NCBI GenBank assembly: GCA_964416195.1
Contig: CAYQDB010000036.1
Location: 1 to 18,194, forward strand
DNA from: CAYQDB01 sp964416195
Lineage (GTDB): Bacteria > Zixibacteria > MSB-5A5 > GN15 > FEB-12
Direction: 5' to 3'
DNA: 18,194 nucleotides
The translations under genes were made by a program, and so were the position numbers. Under the pieces are notes generated by a model, which had not been told where the DNA came from, searched no databases, and worked only from the letters and a program-made list of their open reading frames with translations. Positions 6,122 through 13,923 of this stretch are shown here, in pieces (the first letter of the stretch is position 1; each line of letters begins with the position of its first letter).

Positions 6122-8851
6122 TCACAAGTATAGCCAGAAATAGCACGGCGCCGGGCCGTCCAGGAACAGATAGGTGACAAGGTAGGTAAGGTCGGCAACG
6201 TTGATGTCGTCAATACAGTCCACGTTGCCGGACTCCATGGGGTCCGGAGGCGGACCATCGAGGAACAGGTAAGTGACAAGATATGTGAGGTCAGCAACGT
6301 TGATCCCCAGCTGGCCATCCGCGTCGCCCGACTGCGTCCATACGCGAGTCGTATTCTCGATTAAAACAGCCTCGGAGCCTGAGACTTCGTGCTCAGGAAT
6401 GTCGCCGCCGTCGAAGTAGCTCAACGCGCGGCAGCCCTCTTCGGAGATGCCAATGAGCGCCGTTTGCTCTAACCCGCTGGCGCCGATGTCCCGGTACTGG
6501 AAAAGGATACCGCCGTCTTGTGTTAACACGATCTCGAAATCGGTCGTTGTGTCGTCGGGATCATTGAAATTGCATGGGTGGTACCATTCGATAACACAGG
6601 TGTCGAGTAGCTGGCTCCGGTAGATATAAACACCGCCCTCTGGTACGAGATCAGGGTCAAAAATGAGATCGTTCCAGAAGGGAGCCACGAAGGTTGCAAA
6701 AGGCGGCCCGGGAAGATCGAAGATAGAGAAAAAACCGCCCACACTCAAATCAGCGTCTGTAAACGAAATAGCGCCGTTTATACCTATGTGGAACACCGTG
6801 TAGCTTGTATCATAGTACCAGAAGCTAAAACCAATGCCGAACGGACCGGCCGTGCCGTCATCAAGAGGGTTGGAGCCCGAGCCGGTAAAAGCGCTGTTGC
6901 TGACCTTGCTGCCAAGGTCCTTTGCTGGGATCCAGTTATATGTGGGACCGCTTGGTTCATCAGACGAGGTACCCCTGTATGTGGAATCGTTGCACGGAAC
7001 CTCCAGAAACACCGGGACAAGGGTCAACGAATCCAGCGGGTCGCCGGTAGGTCCCCAGTTTATCTCCAAGACGCCGGTGTATGTCTCCACCCTATCCTCG
7101 ATCACGGTAGCATCAAGGCTGACGTCAATCATAACTGAATCGGCTGGCGGGACACTGCCGGCTTGTGGTGAAACGACCAGCCAGTTTTCTTCGACGAGTT
7201 TCGCTAAAGAATCGTTATCGACAATCGAGAAGTCAAAGGCATCTGTGGCAGAGCGATTGATAATCCACAGTTCAGTAGCGCCCACGTCCCCTTCGCTAAC
7301 GGTGGTGTCAATAAGAATCGGATAAGTGTACAGCGAAGGAGGAACCGTCAGAGCGGAAATACCGGTTTGCAGGTTGGGGCGCGGTCCGATGTGCAGCGAA
7401 GTGTCCCCCTGCTGCGGTGTGCCGGTGCCTGTTAGATTATCCCTGATCTGATCGGATGTCAGCACGGTTCCGTAGGTTGCTTTGTAGTATCCCTGAAGAC
7501 AGGCCACAGCGCCGGTCACAATCGGAGAAGCCGATGATGTCCCGCTGAATGAGTAGGTGTAGTACTGGTTTTCATCACCGCCACCGTCAAATAGGCTGCC
7601 ATAGCCGGTGGTATAGACACCGGAGCCATAGCCTTGGAGGTTCACGCGGGAGCCATAATTTGAAAAATCATGCTTTTGAAGGTTGTATGATGACGCCGCC
7701 GGATAGCCGGCCCCAACGATAATGGCGTGCGAGTTGCGATAGGTGGTATCAAAAAGAGGACCATATATGGCATCATCGAAATTTTCAGCGCCGTTGCCGC
7801 CGGCCTCGATCACGACAATCCCTTTTGCCCAGGCGTACTGGATAGCGTCGTAGTTGGCTTGCCAGTATTCCATACAGACATAGCCAAGTTGGTCCGGGCG
7901 TGGAGTGAAATCATAACGCGGGCCGGGAGCGTGTAGCTCAATCAGTATCATGTCACCTGGCTGGAGATTTTCAATGGCTGCGTATAGAGCCTCGGCTGTC
8001 GACCAGCCACCAACTGAAATCATCCCAATATTGGCACCGGGGCAGATGCCGGTGACGCCGTAGCCATTGTCACCGGCGATCATTTCGCCAATCACGGCTG
8101 TTCCGTGGTTGCGCCAACTTAGGTCATTGTGAGGGGTGCCGGCAATAATTCCACCAACCGCCTTGTCAAGGTCCTCATGGGTGGTCTGCCAGGCGCCTTC
8201 TATGTCAATGATCTTGACGTTGCTGCCGTTGCCGCCTGTGAGAGTGTTGGCATAATCTGCGTCAACACCATCCGGTGCAGCCTCACGGTAATCCTGGTTG
8301 GGCTGATAATCCGGAGTCGGAGGATCTATATCGCCGGCAGGTTCCGGTGCCACTTCAAGGTAGGCAATTTCGACCATATCCAGCGCGTTGAGTCTGTTTA
8401 TGATCCCTTCCGCTTCTGCAGGACTGGAGACCTCGATCCGGTAATAGCTGTTCAAGTCAGCCAGTTGCCGCTTTGTTTTGAACTCCATCGCCAGCCGATT
8501 ACGATCCAGTCTGGCTTCGGGCAGGCTCTTGAACAGACGCTGGAAACGGCTGTTTAGGTAAGGGCTCAGTATGCTCTTTGTCTCTTTGACGGAAGCGCCC
8601 CGAGTAGAGAAGAGATCGCCCATTCGATGCCGTATCTGTAAGTCGTCCTTGAACTTGACTACTACATGGGACACCTTAGCATTCGAACTGATATGAGTTA
8701 TAGCCGGTTTCAAAGCTACTGGACGTGGTGACAACTCATATGAATAATTCGAGGAGCTTACTCTCTTGGCAAACCCGTCTGGGACCAGCGAAAGCAGCGG
8801 GATGGCTAAGATAAGAAGAAAAGCGGGATAGAATATCCGCCTGTGCATCAT
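6122..8851 (-). CDS. Secreted subtilisin-like (S8) serine protease with dockerin tail
   Basis: The 909-residue protein starts at ATG 8851 (or the adjacent ATG 8848); GGAGG (8857-8861) lies 5-8 nt upstream, whereas the upstream TTG at 8866 would overlap that site. Residues 1-28 form a signal peptide and 60-168 a prodomain-like region. The S8 catalytic domain spans about 205-500, with triad Asp216 (KIIDIEG), His249 (RNHGTAV) and Ser439 (SGTSSASP); Asn353 (GGNG) supplies the oxyanion hole. Residues 510-618 are a beta domain. Residues 635-835 form a second beta domain with GIGFSFWYY and FVAPFWNDL, a layout seen in cell-surface adhesive modules. Residues 841-900 are two short-loop dockerin-type units. 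A hydrophobic nonapeptide (APCYFWLYL) ends the chain. All catalytic residues are present, so it should be active after export and prodomain removal. Confidence 0.95.
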   Translation of the reverse strand: MMHRRIFYPAFLLILAIPLLSLVPDGFAKRVSSSNYSYELSPRPVALKPAITHISSNAKVSHVVVKFKDDLQIRHRMGDLFSTRGASVKETKSILSPYLNSRFQRLFKSLPEARLDRNRLAMEFKTKRQLADLNSYYRIEVSSPAEAEGIINRLNALDMVEIAYLEVAPEPAGDIDPPTPDYQPNQDYREAAPDGVDADYANTLTGGNGSNVKIIDIEGAWQTTHEDLDKAVGGIIAGTPHNDLSWRNHGTAVIGEMIAGDNGYGVTGICPGANIGMISVGGWSTAEALYAAIENLQPGDMILIELHAPGPRYDFTPRPDQLGYVCMEYWQANYDAIQYAWAKGIVVIEAGGNGAENFDDAIYGPLFDTTYRNSHAIIVGAGYPAASSYNLQKHDFSNYGSRVNLQGYGSGVYTTGYGSLFDGGGDENQYYTYSFSGTSSASPIVTGAVACLQGYYKATYGTVLTSDQIRDNLTGTGTPQQGDTSLHIGPRPNLQTGISALTVPPSLYTYPILIDTTVSEGDVGATELWIINRSATDAFDFSIVDNDSLAKLVEENWLVVSPQAGSVPPADSVMIDVSLDATVIEDRVETYTGVLEINWGPTGDPLDSLTLVPVFLEVPCNDSTYRGTSSDEPSGPTYNWIPAKDLGSKVSNSAFTGSGSNPLDDGTAGPFGIGFSFWYYDTSYTVFHIGINGAISFTDADLSVGGFFSIFDLPGPPFATFVAPFWNDLIFDPDLVPEGGVYIYRSQLLDTCVIEWYHPCNFNDPDDTTTDFEIVLTQDGGILFQYRDIGASGLEQTALIGISEEGCRALSYFDGGDIPEHEVSGSEAVLIENTTRVWTQSGDADGQLGINVADLTYLVTYLFLDGPPPDPMESGNVDCIDDINVADLTYLVTYLFLDGPAPCYFWLYL
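6125..6331 (-). repeat. C-terminal dockerin-type repeat pair (short-loop form)
   Basis: Unit 1 carries the canonical-length loop (GDADGQLGINVADLTYLV); unit 2 is GNVDCIDDINVADLTYLV. Both have the identical YLFLDGP end. Unlike the long-loop pairs elsewhere in the window, there is no Cys-Cys pair in front; a single Cys occurs in the second loop and one in the terminal APC. Confidence 0.85.
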
Positions 8852-8933
8852 TTTTGCCTCCGGCAATTCAGCCTGTCTATCGGTTAGTAGAATAGCCAGG
8901 CAGATAACTCAGCAGTAGTGTGGGCTACACAGA

Positions 8934-8961
8934 AATATACCCTTAGTCTCGGATTTGTCAA
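8934..8961 (-). promoter_or_regulatory. Promoter of the S8 protease gene
   Basis: On the minus strand TTGACA (8956-8961), a 16-bp spacer and TATATT (8934-8939) match the consensus six of six and five of six. It lies about 85 bp before the ATG and separates this gene from purF upstream, so the protease is transcribed on its own. Confidence 0.8.
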
Positions 8962-9029
8962 GGGGGCTATCACCCTATGGGAGGTATCGGTTTCCGTGCT
9001 TGAAAAATGAGCCAAGCTTTGCGGGCCCT

Positions 9030-10451
9030 TTATGGCCTAACCTGACCTGGAGATTTTGTACCCAGCCGGTGCTTGCCGTTGACCGGAGGTATCTTGATAG
9101 GATACTTACCGGAGAAGCAACTGGAGCAAAAAGTTGTGCCAGGCAGGGAGTGCATAGACAGCATCCCCTGAAGGGAAAGGTACCGCAACGAGTCAACTTC
9201 AAGGTACCTCTCGATCTCTTCAACCGACATGTGTGAAGCAATCAGTTCTCTCTTGGTGGGCATGTCGATTCCGAAAAAACATGGTGAAATAATGGGTGGC
9301 GACGAAACTCTGAAATGGACTTCCTTGGCGCCGGCATCGCGAACGAGCTTCACCAGCTTCTTGGAGGTAGTCCCCCTGACGATGGAGTCATCTACAACAA
9401 CCACCCGGCGTCCCTTTAGAACCCCCTTGACCGGGTTAAACTTTACCTTTACATCAAGGTCTCTAACTTGTTGCTGCGGATCAATAAAAGTGCGCCCGAC
9501 ATAGTGATTACGAATTAGACCTATCTCAAAGGGGATACCGGATTCCTCTGAAAAGCCAAGCGTGGCTGTATTGGCTGAATCGGGAATACCGATAACGATG
9601 TCGGCATCTACCGGGTGCTCATGGGCAAGCATGCGACCGAGCCGGCGGCGGATCTTGTCGACATTTTCGTGAAAGACAATGGAATCGGGACGGGAGAAAT
9701 AAATGTACTCAAAGATGCAGCAGGCTGATTTTACTTTCTTGAAAGGGTAAAGTGATTTGAGACCGCCTGCGGATATCTCCAGGACCTCTCCCGGTTCAAT
9801 ATCGCGGACATACCTTGCTCCGATCAGGTCGAAAGCACATGACTCCGAGGCGACGACCCAAGACTTGCGGTACTTACCGAGAGCCAGGGGGCGGAAGCCG
9901 TGCGGGTCACGAGCAGCGACGATGGTTTTCTCAGTGAGAAAGAGCAGGGAATAGGCCCCCTTGACCTTATTCAAAGCGTCGCAGATGCGCTCAAGCCGTG
10001 TTTTTTTCTTCGACCTGGCAGCTAAATGCAGGATGATTTCAGTATCGGAAGTGGTCTGGAATATGCAGCCCTTGGCATCAAGGTCTGTTCGCAGTTCAAG
10101 GGAGTTGGTCAGGTTGCCATTGTGGACAATGGCAAGATAGCGAGAACGGTTGGTTATCAGGAACGGTTGGATATTTATCAATGACGATGCTCCGGTGGTG
10201 CTGTACCGCGTGTGGCCAATGGCTATCTTGCCACTAAGTCTGGAAAGTACCCCGTCCTGCGAAAAAACCTCGGAGACCAACCCCATCCCCTTGTGCAGAT
10301 GAATTATACCGTTATCTGAAGTGACGATGCCCGCAGACTCCTGCCCTCGATGCTGGAGGGCATACAGGCCAAGGTAAGTTAGCTCAGCAGCCTTGGCGTG
10401 ACCGAATATGCCGAAGACGCCGCATTGATCGTACACTACTGGGTCTAACAT
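9030..10451 (-). CDS. purF: Amidophosphoribosyltransferase, iron-sulfur class (PurF)
   Basis: The protein has 473 residues. It catalyses the first committed step of de novo purine synthesis, PRPP plus glutamine to phosphoribosylamine, in the cytoplasm. Residues 1-9 are a propeptide, removed to free Cys10 (DQCGVFGI) as the N-terminal nucleophile of the glutaminase domain. The phosphoribosyltransferase domain carries the PRPP loop VVVDDSIVRGTTS (351-363). Four cysteines match the 4Fe-4S ligands of the Bacillus subtilis type: Cys245 (CCIFEY), Cys391 (SPCFFG), Cys442 and Cys445 (CSSCFSGKYP). The ATG at 10451 is fixed by this propeptide and by a promoter just upstream; the open frame continuing to 10565 contains that promoter and is not coding. 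No other pur gene is adjacent. The Shine-Dalgarno is weak (AGAGAG). Confidence 0.97.
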   Translation of the reverse strand: MLDPVVYDQCGVFGIFGHAKAAELTYLGLYALQHRGQESAGIVTSDNGIIHLHKGMGLVSEVFSQDGVLSRLSGKIAIGHTRYSTTGASSLINIQPFLITNRSRYLAIVHNGNLTNSLELRTDLDAKGCIFQTTSDTEIILHLAARSKKKTRLERICDALNKVKGAYSLLFLTEKTIVAARDPHGFRPLALGKYRKSWVVASESCAFDLIGARYVRDIEPGEVLEISAGGLKSLYPFKKVKSACCIFEYIYFSRPDSIVFHENVDKIRRRLGRMLAHEHPVDADIVIGIPDSANTATLGFSEESGIPFEIGLIRNHYVGRTFIDPQQQVRDLDVKVKFNPVKGVLKGRRVVVVDDSIVRGTTSKKLVKLVRDAGAKEVHFRVSSPPIISPCFFGIDMPTKRELIASHMSVEEIERYLEVDSLRYLSLQGMLSMHSLPGTTFCSSCFSGKYPIKIPPVNGKHRLGTKSPGQVRP

Positions 10452-10488
10452 ACGCTTCTCTCTTTGCGTAGTTGAATATAAAACAAAA

Positions 10489-10517
10489 ATTATACCTCCG
10501 GCTATTAGAAAAGTCAA
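10489..10517 (-). promoter_or_regulatory. purF promoter
   Basis: On the minus strand TTGACT (10512-10517), a 17-bp spacer and a perfect TATAAT (10489-10494). The predicted leader is only about 30 nt, too short for a purine riboswitch, so any purine control would have to be by a repressor or elsewhere. Confidence 0.85.
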
Positions 10518-10732
10518 ATGCTTTACAGTCGCTAAGTTGCGGTCGGGATGTGCACTGAAATGCAATTGCCGATCTCGAAAGAACCGCTGTTCAGCTTTTG
10601 CACATAGAAAGCGCTGGTGAAATGGTTGATTTTACAGTATCTTACGAGTTACTGCGTTACTACAGATGAAAGCGGAGATTCTCTTGCAGGGGCACTGCTT
10701 TTGCTCAATAGGGTTGGCAGCCTTAGGCGGTA

Positions 10733-11500
10733 ATGATAATGGAGAAAAGCAACAACAGATTTCAAATCCTCAGGCAACTGGCTGTGGCTGCTTCAGGGGG
10801 AGAAGACCTCACCCAGTCCTCAGAAAGAGCGCTCAAACAGGCGTCCGAATTGGTCGGTCTGACAGCTGCGGCCCTCTTCCTTTGGGATGAGGATTTCAAG
10901 CCCATCGTCACTGTCAGCCACGCTGCATCCGAAGCCGACCGAGAGCGGCTCGTTTCACTTGAACAGGGGCTTTTTGGAGACCTCCGACAGAACCAGAATC
11001 TTGTCTCGGCCTACATGTCCTTTGGTGGCGAGAAACCCTACCATTCGTTCACGCTTCCACTCAAGCACGGGTCGAAGATCTTCGGGGCGGTTATCGGTTT
11101 GCAGGAGAGCGAAAGAACGATCATTTCCGAGGACGATTTTCTGGAGGCGCTCTCAGCTCTGCTTGCTCTCAACTATGCTGCCGAGGGGATGGGAAAGGGG
11201 GGAGCGCCTGCCAAGGAAGTGCTGGACAAGGAACGGCTGACTGCCATTGTCGAGACCGCTATCGCGGTTAACCACGAAGTCAATAACCCCCTGACGGCAA
11301 TCCTCGGGAATGTACAGCTTTTACTGCTGAAGCGGAATGACCTCGATGAAGAGCTGGCGGCCAAGCTCAAGACAATCGAGGTCTCAGCTCTCAAGATCAA
11401 AGAAGTCACTCAGCGGTTGATGCATATCACGTCCCCTCGCTCAGTGGAGTACACTGAGGGGACAAAGATGCTTGATCTCTCCTCCGATGAGGAAGAGTAG
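10733..11500 (+). CDS. GAF and histidine-kinase dimerisation (DHp) protein lacking an ATPase domain
   Basis: The protein has 255 residues from ATG 10733 (253 if the ATG at 10739 is used; AGG at 10725-10727 could serve either). It has no signal peptide or membrane segment, so it is cytoplasmic. Residues about 10-150 resemble a GAF sensor fold. Residues about 165-235 form a HisKA/DHp helical hairpin with the H-box NHEVNNPLTAILGN; the phospho-acceptor would be His181. A normal kinase would continue with an HATPase_c domain, but this protein stops 20 residues later in an acidic tail (LSSDEEE), and a convergent gene begins 51 bp on. It cannot phosphorylate itself unaided. It could be a phosphotransfer protein, a dimerisation partner of another kinase, or a phosphatase. 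Divergent from purF; its own promoter was not identified. Confidence 0.85.
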   Translation: MIMEKSNNRFQILRQLAVAASGGEDLTQSSERALKQASELVGLTAAALFLWDEDFKPIVTVSHAASEADRERLVSLEQGLFGDLRQNQNLVSAYMSFGGEKPYHSFTLPLKHGSKIFGAVIGLQESERTIISEDDFLEALSALLALNYAAEGMGKGGAPAKEVLDKERLTAIVETAIAVNHEVNNPLTAILGNVQLLLLKRNDLDEELAAKLKTIEVSALKIKEVTQRLMHITSPRSVEYTEGTKMLDLSSDEEE

Positions 11501-11550
11501 GTAAGACTCCGAGTCCGCTATGTGCGGATGAGAAATCCGATATCCGTCGA
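11501..11550. other. Convergent intergenic gap with two small hairpins
   Basis: TCCGC/GCGGA (11514-11528) and TCCGT/ACGGA (11543-11557, running into the stop codon of the next gene) are 5-bp stems with 5-nt loops. Neither has a T-run, so they are at best weak transcription stops between the two converging genes. Confidence 0.3.
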
Positions 11551-12906
11551 CTACGGACACAGCAGCGGCGCAGGACCATCCTGAAATAAGTATACAACCA
11601 GATAGGTCAGGTCCGCAATGTTTATACCTCCACTGCCATCAACATCTGCCTCTTCAGGACAGGGCGGTACTGGACCACTCTGAAACAGGTACGTAACCAG
11701 GTAGGTCAGATCGGCGACACCAATTTCGCTGCCTCCTGGTCCTATCATATAGTCGATGTTGCCACGTATACCGTCGCCGTTGCAGCAGGTGGTAACAGCA
11801 CCCATGTTCAGCAAGATGGCGACGCTGTGGGAATACGCAATTGCCACGGCCAGGTCAAAGTCGCTGTCGCCATCCAGGTCAGCCGTAAACACTGACTGAG
11901 GGCCCCTACCTGCTCCATAGTTAACCGGTGCACCAAAGGTTCCGTCACTGTTGTTCAGCATGATGGAGACATTGTCGGAAACCTGGTTTGCCACGGCCAG
12001 GTCAAAGTCGCTGTCGTCGTCTAGGTCAGCCGCACACACCGACAGGGGAACATCTCCGGCCCCGTAGTTGACCGCGGCGCTAAAGGTTCCATCACCGTTG
12101 TTCCGCAGGATCGAGACGTTCTCGGAAGTCCCGTTTGCCACGATCAGATCATGATCGCTGTCCCCATCTAGGTCAACTGCACACACTGACCGAGGACAAC
12201 TGCCAACCCCGTAGTTGACCATGGCGCTGAAGGTCCCATCACCATTGTTCAGCAGGATGGATACGCTGTTAGAACCAGAGTTTGCCACAGCCAGGTCAAA
12301 GTCGCTGTCCCCATCCAGATCAGCCGCATGGACTGACCAAGGACGAGTCCCGGCTCCATAGTTGACCGCTGCCGTGACAAAGGTCCCGTTGCCGTTGTTC
12401 AGCAGGATGGAGACATTGTCAGAACCCCAGTTTGCCACGGCCAGGTCATAATCGCTGTCACCATCTAGATCAGCAGCATACACGGAGATAGGTTCCGCAG
12501 CGGCTACGTAGTTGACCGCCGTGGCAAAGTTCCCGTCGCCATTGTTCAGCAGGATAGAAACGTTGTCGGAATAGTGGTTTGCCACAGCCAGGTCATAGTC
12601 GCTGTCGCCATCCAAGTCAGTCGCATATAGACAGTAAGGGAAATCCCCGGCAGCATAGTTGACTGCGGTGGCAAAGGTCCCGTTGCCGTTATTCAGCAGA
12701 ATGGAGATGTTATCAGACCATCGGTTTGCCGTTGCCAGATCGTAATCACCATCCCCATCCAGATCAGCCGCATATACCGACCAAGGACCATTATCCGCAT
12801 GGTAACTGACGGTTGCGGCAAATACAGGTCCAGAGGCTTGGGCTGTTCCTGATAAGGTTACCAGGACGCAAATAAACGTGATGATGCGAATACAGATGTT
12901 ATTCAT
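11551..12906 (-). CDS. Secreted FG-GAP/VCBS beta-propeller with dockerin tail
   Basis: The 451-residue protein starts at ATG 12906, with AAAGGAG (12913-12919) 6 nt upstream. Residues 1-24 form a signal peptide (TAQA-S). Residues 33-369 are seven repeats of 49 residues (one of 50), each with an aaDLDGDSDYDLAVAN calcium-loop motif, a VSILLNNGDGTF strand and a VNYGAG start. This is the FG-GAP/VCBS pattern of integrin-like seven-bladed propellers. Residues about 370-451 hold two dockerin-type units: a degenerate long-loop one (GNIDYMIGPGGSEIGVADL) and a canonical short-loop one (ADVDGSGGINIADL), after a Cys-Cys pair. No enzymatic residues are apparent; a binding or scaffold role on the cell surface is likely. 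It has its own promoter upstream. Confidence 0.92.
   Translation of the reverse strand: MNNICIRIITFICVLVTLSGTAQASGPVFAATVSYHADNGPWSVYAADLDGDGDYDLATANRWSDNISILLNNGNGTFATAVNYAAGDFPYCLYATDLDGDSDYDLAVANHYSDNVSILLNNGDGNFATAVNYVAAAEPISVYAADLDGDSDYDLAVANWGSDNVSILLNNGNGTFVTAAVNYGAGTRPWSVHAADLDGDSDFDLAVANSGSNSVSILLNNGDGTFSAMVNYGVGSCPRSVCAVDLDGDSDHDLIVANGTSENVSILRNNGDGTFSAAVNYGAGDVPLSVCAADLDDDSDFDLAVANQVSDNVSIMLNNSDGTFGAPVNYGAGRGPQSVFTADLDGDSDFDLAVAIAYSHSVAILLNMGAVTTCCNGDGIRGNIDYMIGPGGSEIGVADLTYLVTYLFQSGPVPPCPEEADVDGSGGINIADLTYLVVYLFQDGPAPLLCP
11800..12810 (-). repeat. Seven tandem ~147-bp repeats (FG-GAP/VCBS blades)
   Basis: There are six full 49-50-residue units plus a seventh that stops after the VAILLN strand. 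The DNA units are strongly alike (for example gccacggccaggtc recurs several times), suggesting recent duplication or gene conversion within the array. Confidence 0.9.
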
Positions 12907-12996
12907 ACCGAACTCCTTTCCAGCAGCTATGACATGAGATTACATAATTACTGTCAAGACGACTGTTCCTACCCTGACTGTGTTGTACACACTATA

Positions 12997-13024
12997 AAAA
13001 TACCACTTCTGCTTAAATTGTCAA
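12997..13024 (-). promoter_or_regulatory. Putative promoter of the FG-GAP protein gene
   Basis: On the minus strand TTGACA (13019-13024), a 16-bp spacer and TATTTT (12997-13002) with extended -10 TGG. A second TTGACA at 12952-12957 lies closer to the gene but has no good -10 at the right distance. Confidence 0.6.
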
Positions 13025-13088
13025 GTTCATCTCTTCTTGTTGTAAGTAATTAGATAGGCAGTAGTCCGGTGGCTCTTGCCCTGCAAAG

Positions 13089-13874
13089 CTACTTCGGGAA
13101 CAGCCACACAAGCAGCTGATGCATCGCTTCAGGATAGCTGTTTATGATATTTGTTCCGTGGCCCTTACCTTTGAACACACGGAGAGTCGTACTTTTCGGG
13201 TTCAGTTCAGCCAGCTTTCGGGATGAAGCCACCGCATATGTATCGAGGGAAGTAGCGAATATCAACATCTTCGCCTTGCAGTCTTTGACCGCCTGGGCCG
13301 GCTCAAGACCGCGATAGTTCTCTCCCGGTGAGAGCATAACCACTTTGGATACTCCTGGTAGCAGCTCAGTTACCATTACCGCCGAGTTGGCACCGATAGA
13401 GGCTCCCACAACCATGATATTGCTGGAATCGATAGTATAGGTGGAATCAGCCAGTATGTGCAGGACCATCTCTCTGACATCGTTGGGTATCTTTTTGAAG
13501 TTGGCTTCGCCCATGCTTCCGTAGTGGAGCTCATGGTCGCCAACCCGTGTGGATTTTCCATGTCCACGCAGGTCGAAGTTCAGGATGTAAGGTAGAGTCA
13601 TATTTTTGTGAGTTGAATCAGCCTGGACATGTTGGCGCAGCGCCTCGATAAAAGGGGTGTAACTTTCATGAGTCTTGCTCAGCATGTGCAACAGCACCAC
13701 TAACGGAGCTTTCTGTTTCGCTCCGGGAGATGCCAGCCAGGAAGTCAGCGTCAGGCCGTCGCTGGCAGTGAACTGCTTTTCCTGAAACCGCCACGCGTTC
13801 CGCTGGGCAGCAGTGTTAACCGCACATCCACTCAAGAAGATAGCGAACAGCAAAAGTATCAGCAATCTTCTCAT
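13089..13874 (-). CDS. Lipoprotein alpha/beta hydrolase
   Basis: The 261-residue protein starts at ATG 13874 after GGGAGG. The signal sequence ends in the lipobox LSGC, with Cys17 as the lipidated residue, so it should be anchored to a membrane. The remainder is an alpha/beta hydrolase fold: VVLLHMLSKTHESY oxyanion region (59-72), FDLRGHGKS (100-108), nucleophile elbow GASIGAN with Ser159, then Asp211 (TSLDTYAVAS) and His239 (GKGHGTN), completing a plausible triad. This arrangement fits serine esterases or small dienelactone-hydrolase-like enzymes; the substrate is unknown. It follows the helical exported protein by 49 bp on the same strand and is probably the last gene of a three-gene operon. 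No clear terminator follows. Confidence 0.88.
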   Translation of the reverse strand: MRRLLILLLFAIFLSGCAVNTAAQRNAWRFQEKQFTASDGLTLTSWLASPGAKQKAPLVVLLHMLSKTHESYTPFIEALRQHVQADSTHKNMTLPYILNFDLRGHGKSTRVGDHELHYGSMGEANFKKIPNDVREMVLHILADSTYTIDSSNIMVVGASIGANSAVMVTELLPGVSKVVMLSPGENYRGLEPAQAVKDCKAKMLIFATSLDTYAVASSRKLAELNPKSTTLRVFKGKGHGTNIINSYPEAMHQLLVWLFPK

Positions 13875-13923
13875 CTTTGCCTCCCATGTACACTTCTACG
13901 ACACACAAAAAGGGAAGTTATCC

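Noticed and set aside
10452..10488. Purine riboswitch in the purF leader
   Set aside because: The predicted leader of about 30 nt is too short to hold the aptamer.
10452..10565. N-terminal extension of purF by 38 codons
   Set aside because: The extension contains the TTGACT-N17-TATAAT promoter, and PurF needs a short propeptide before Cys10.
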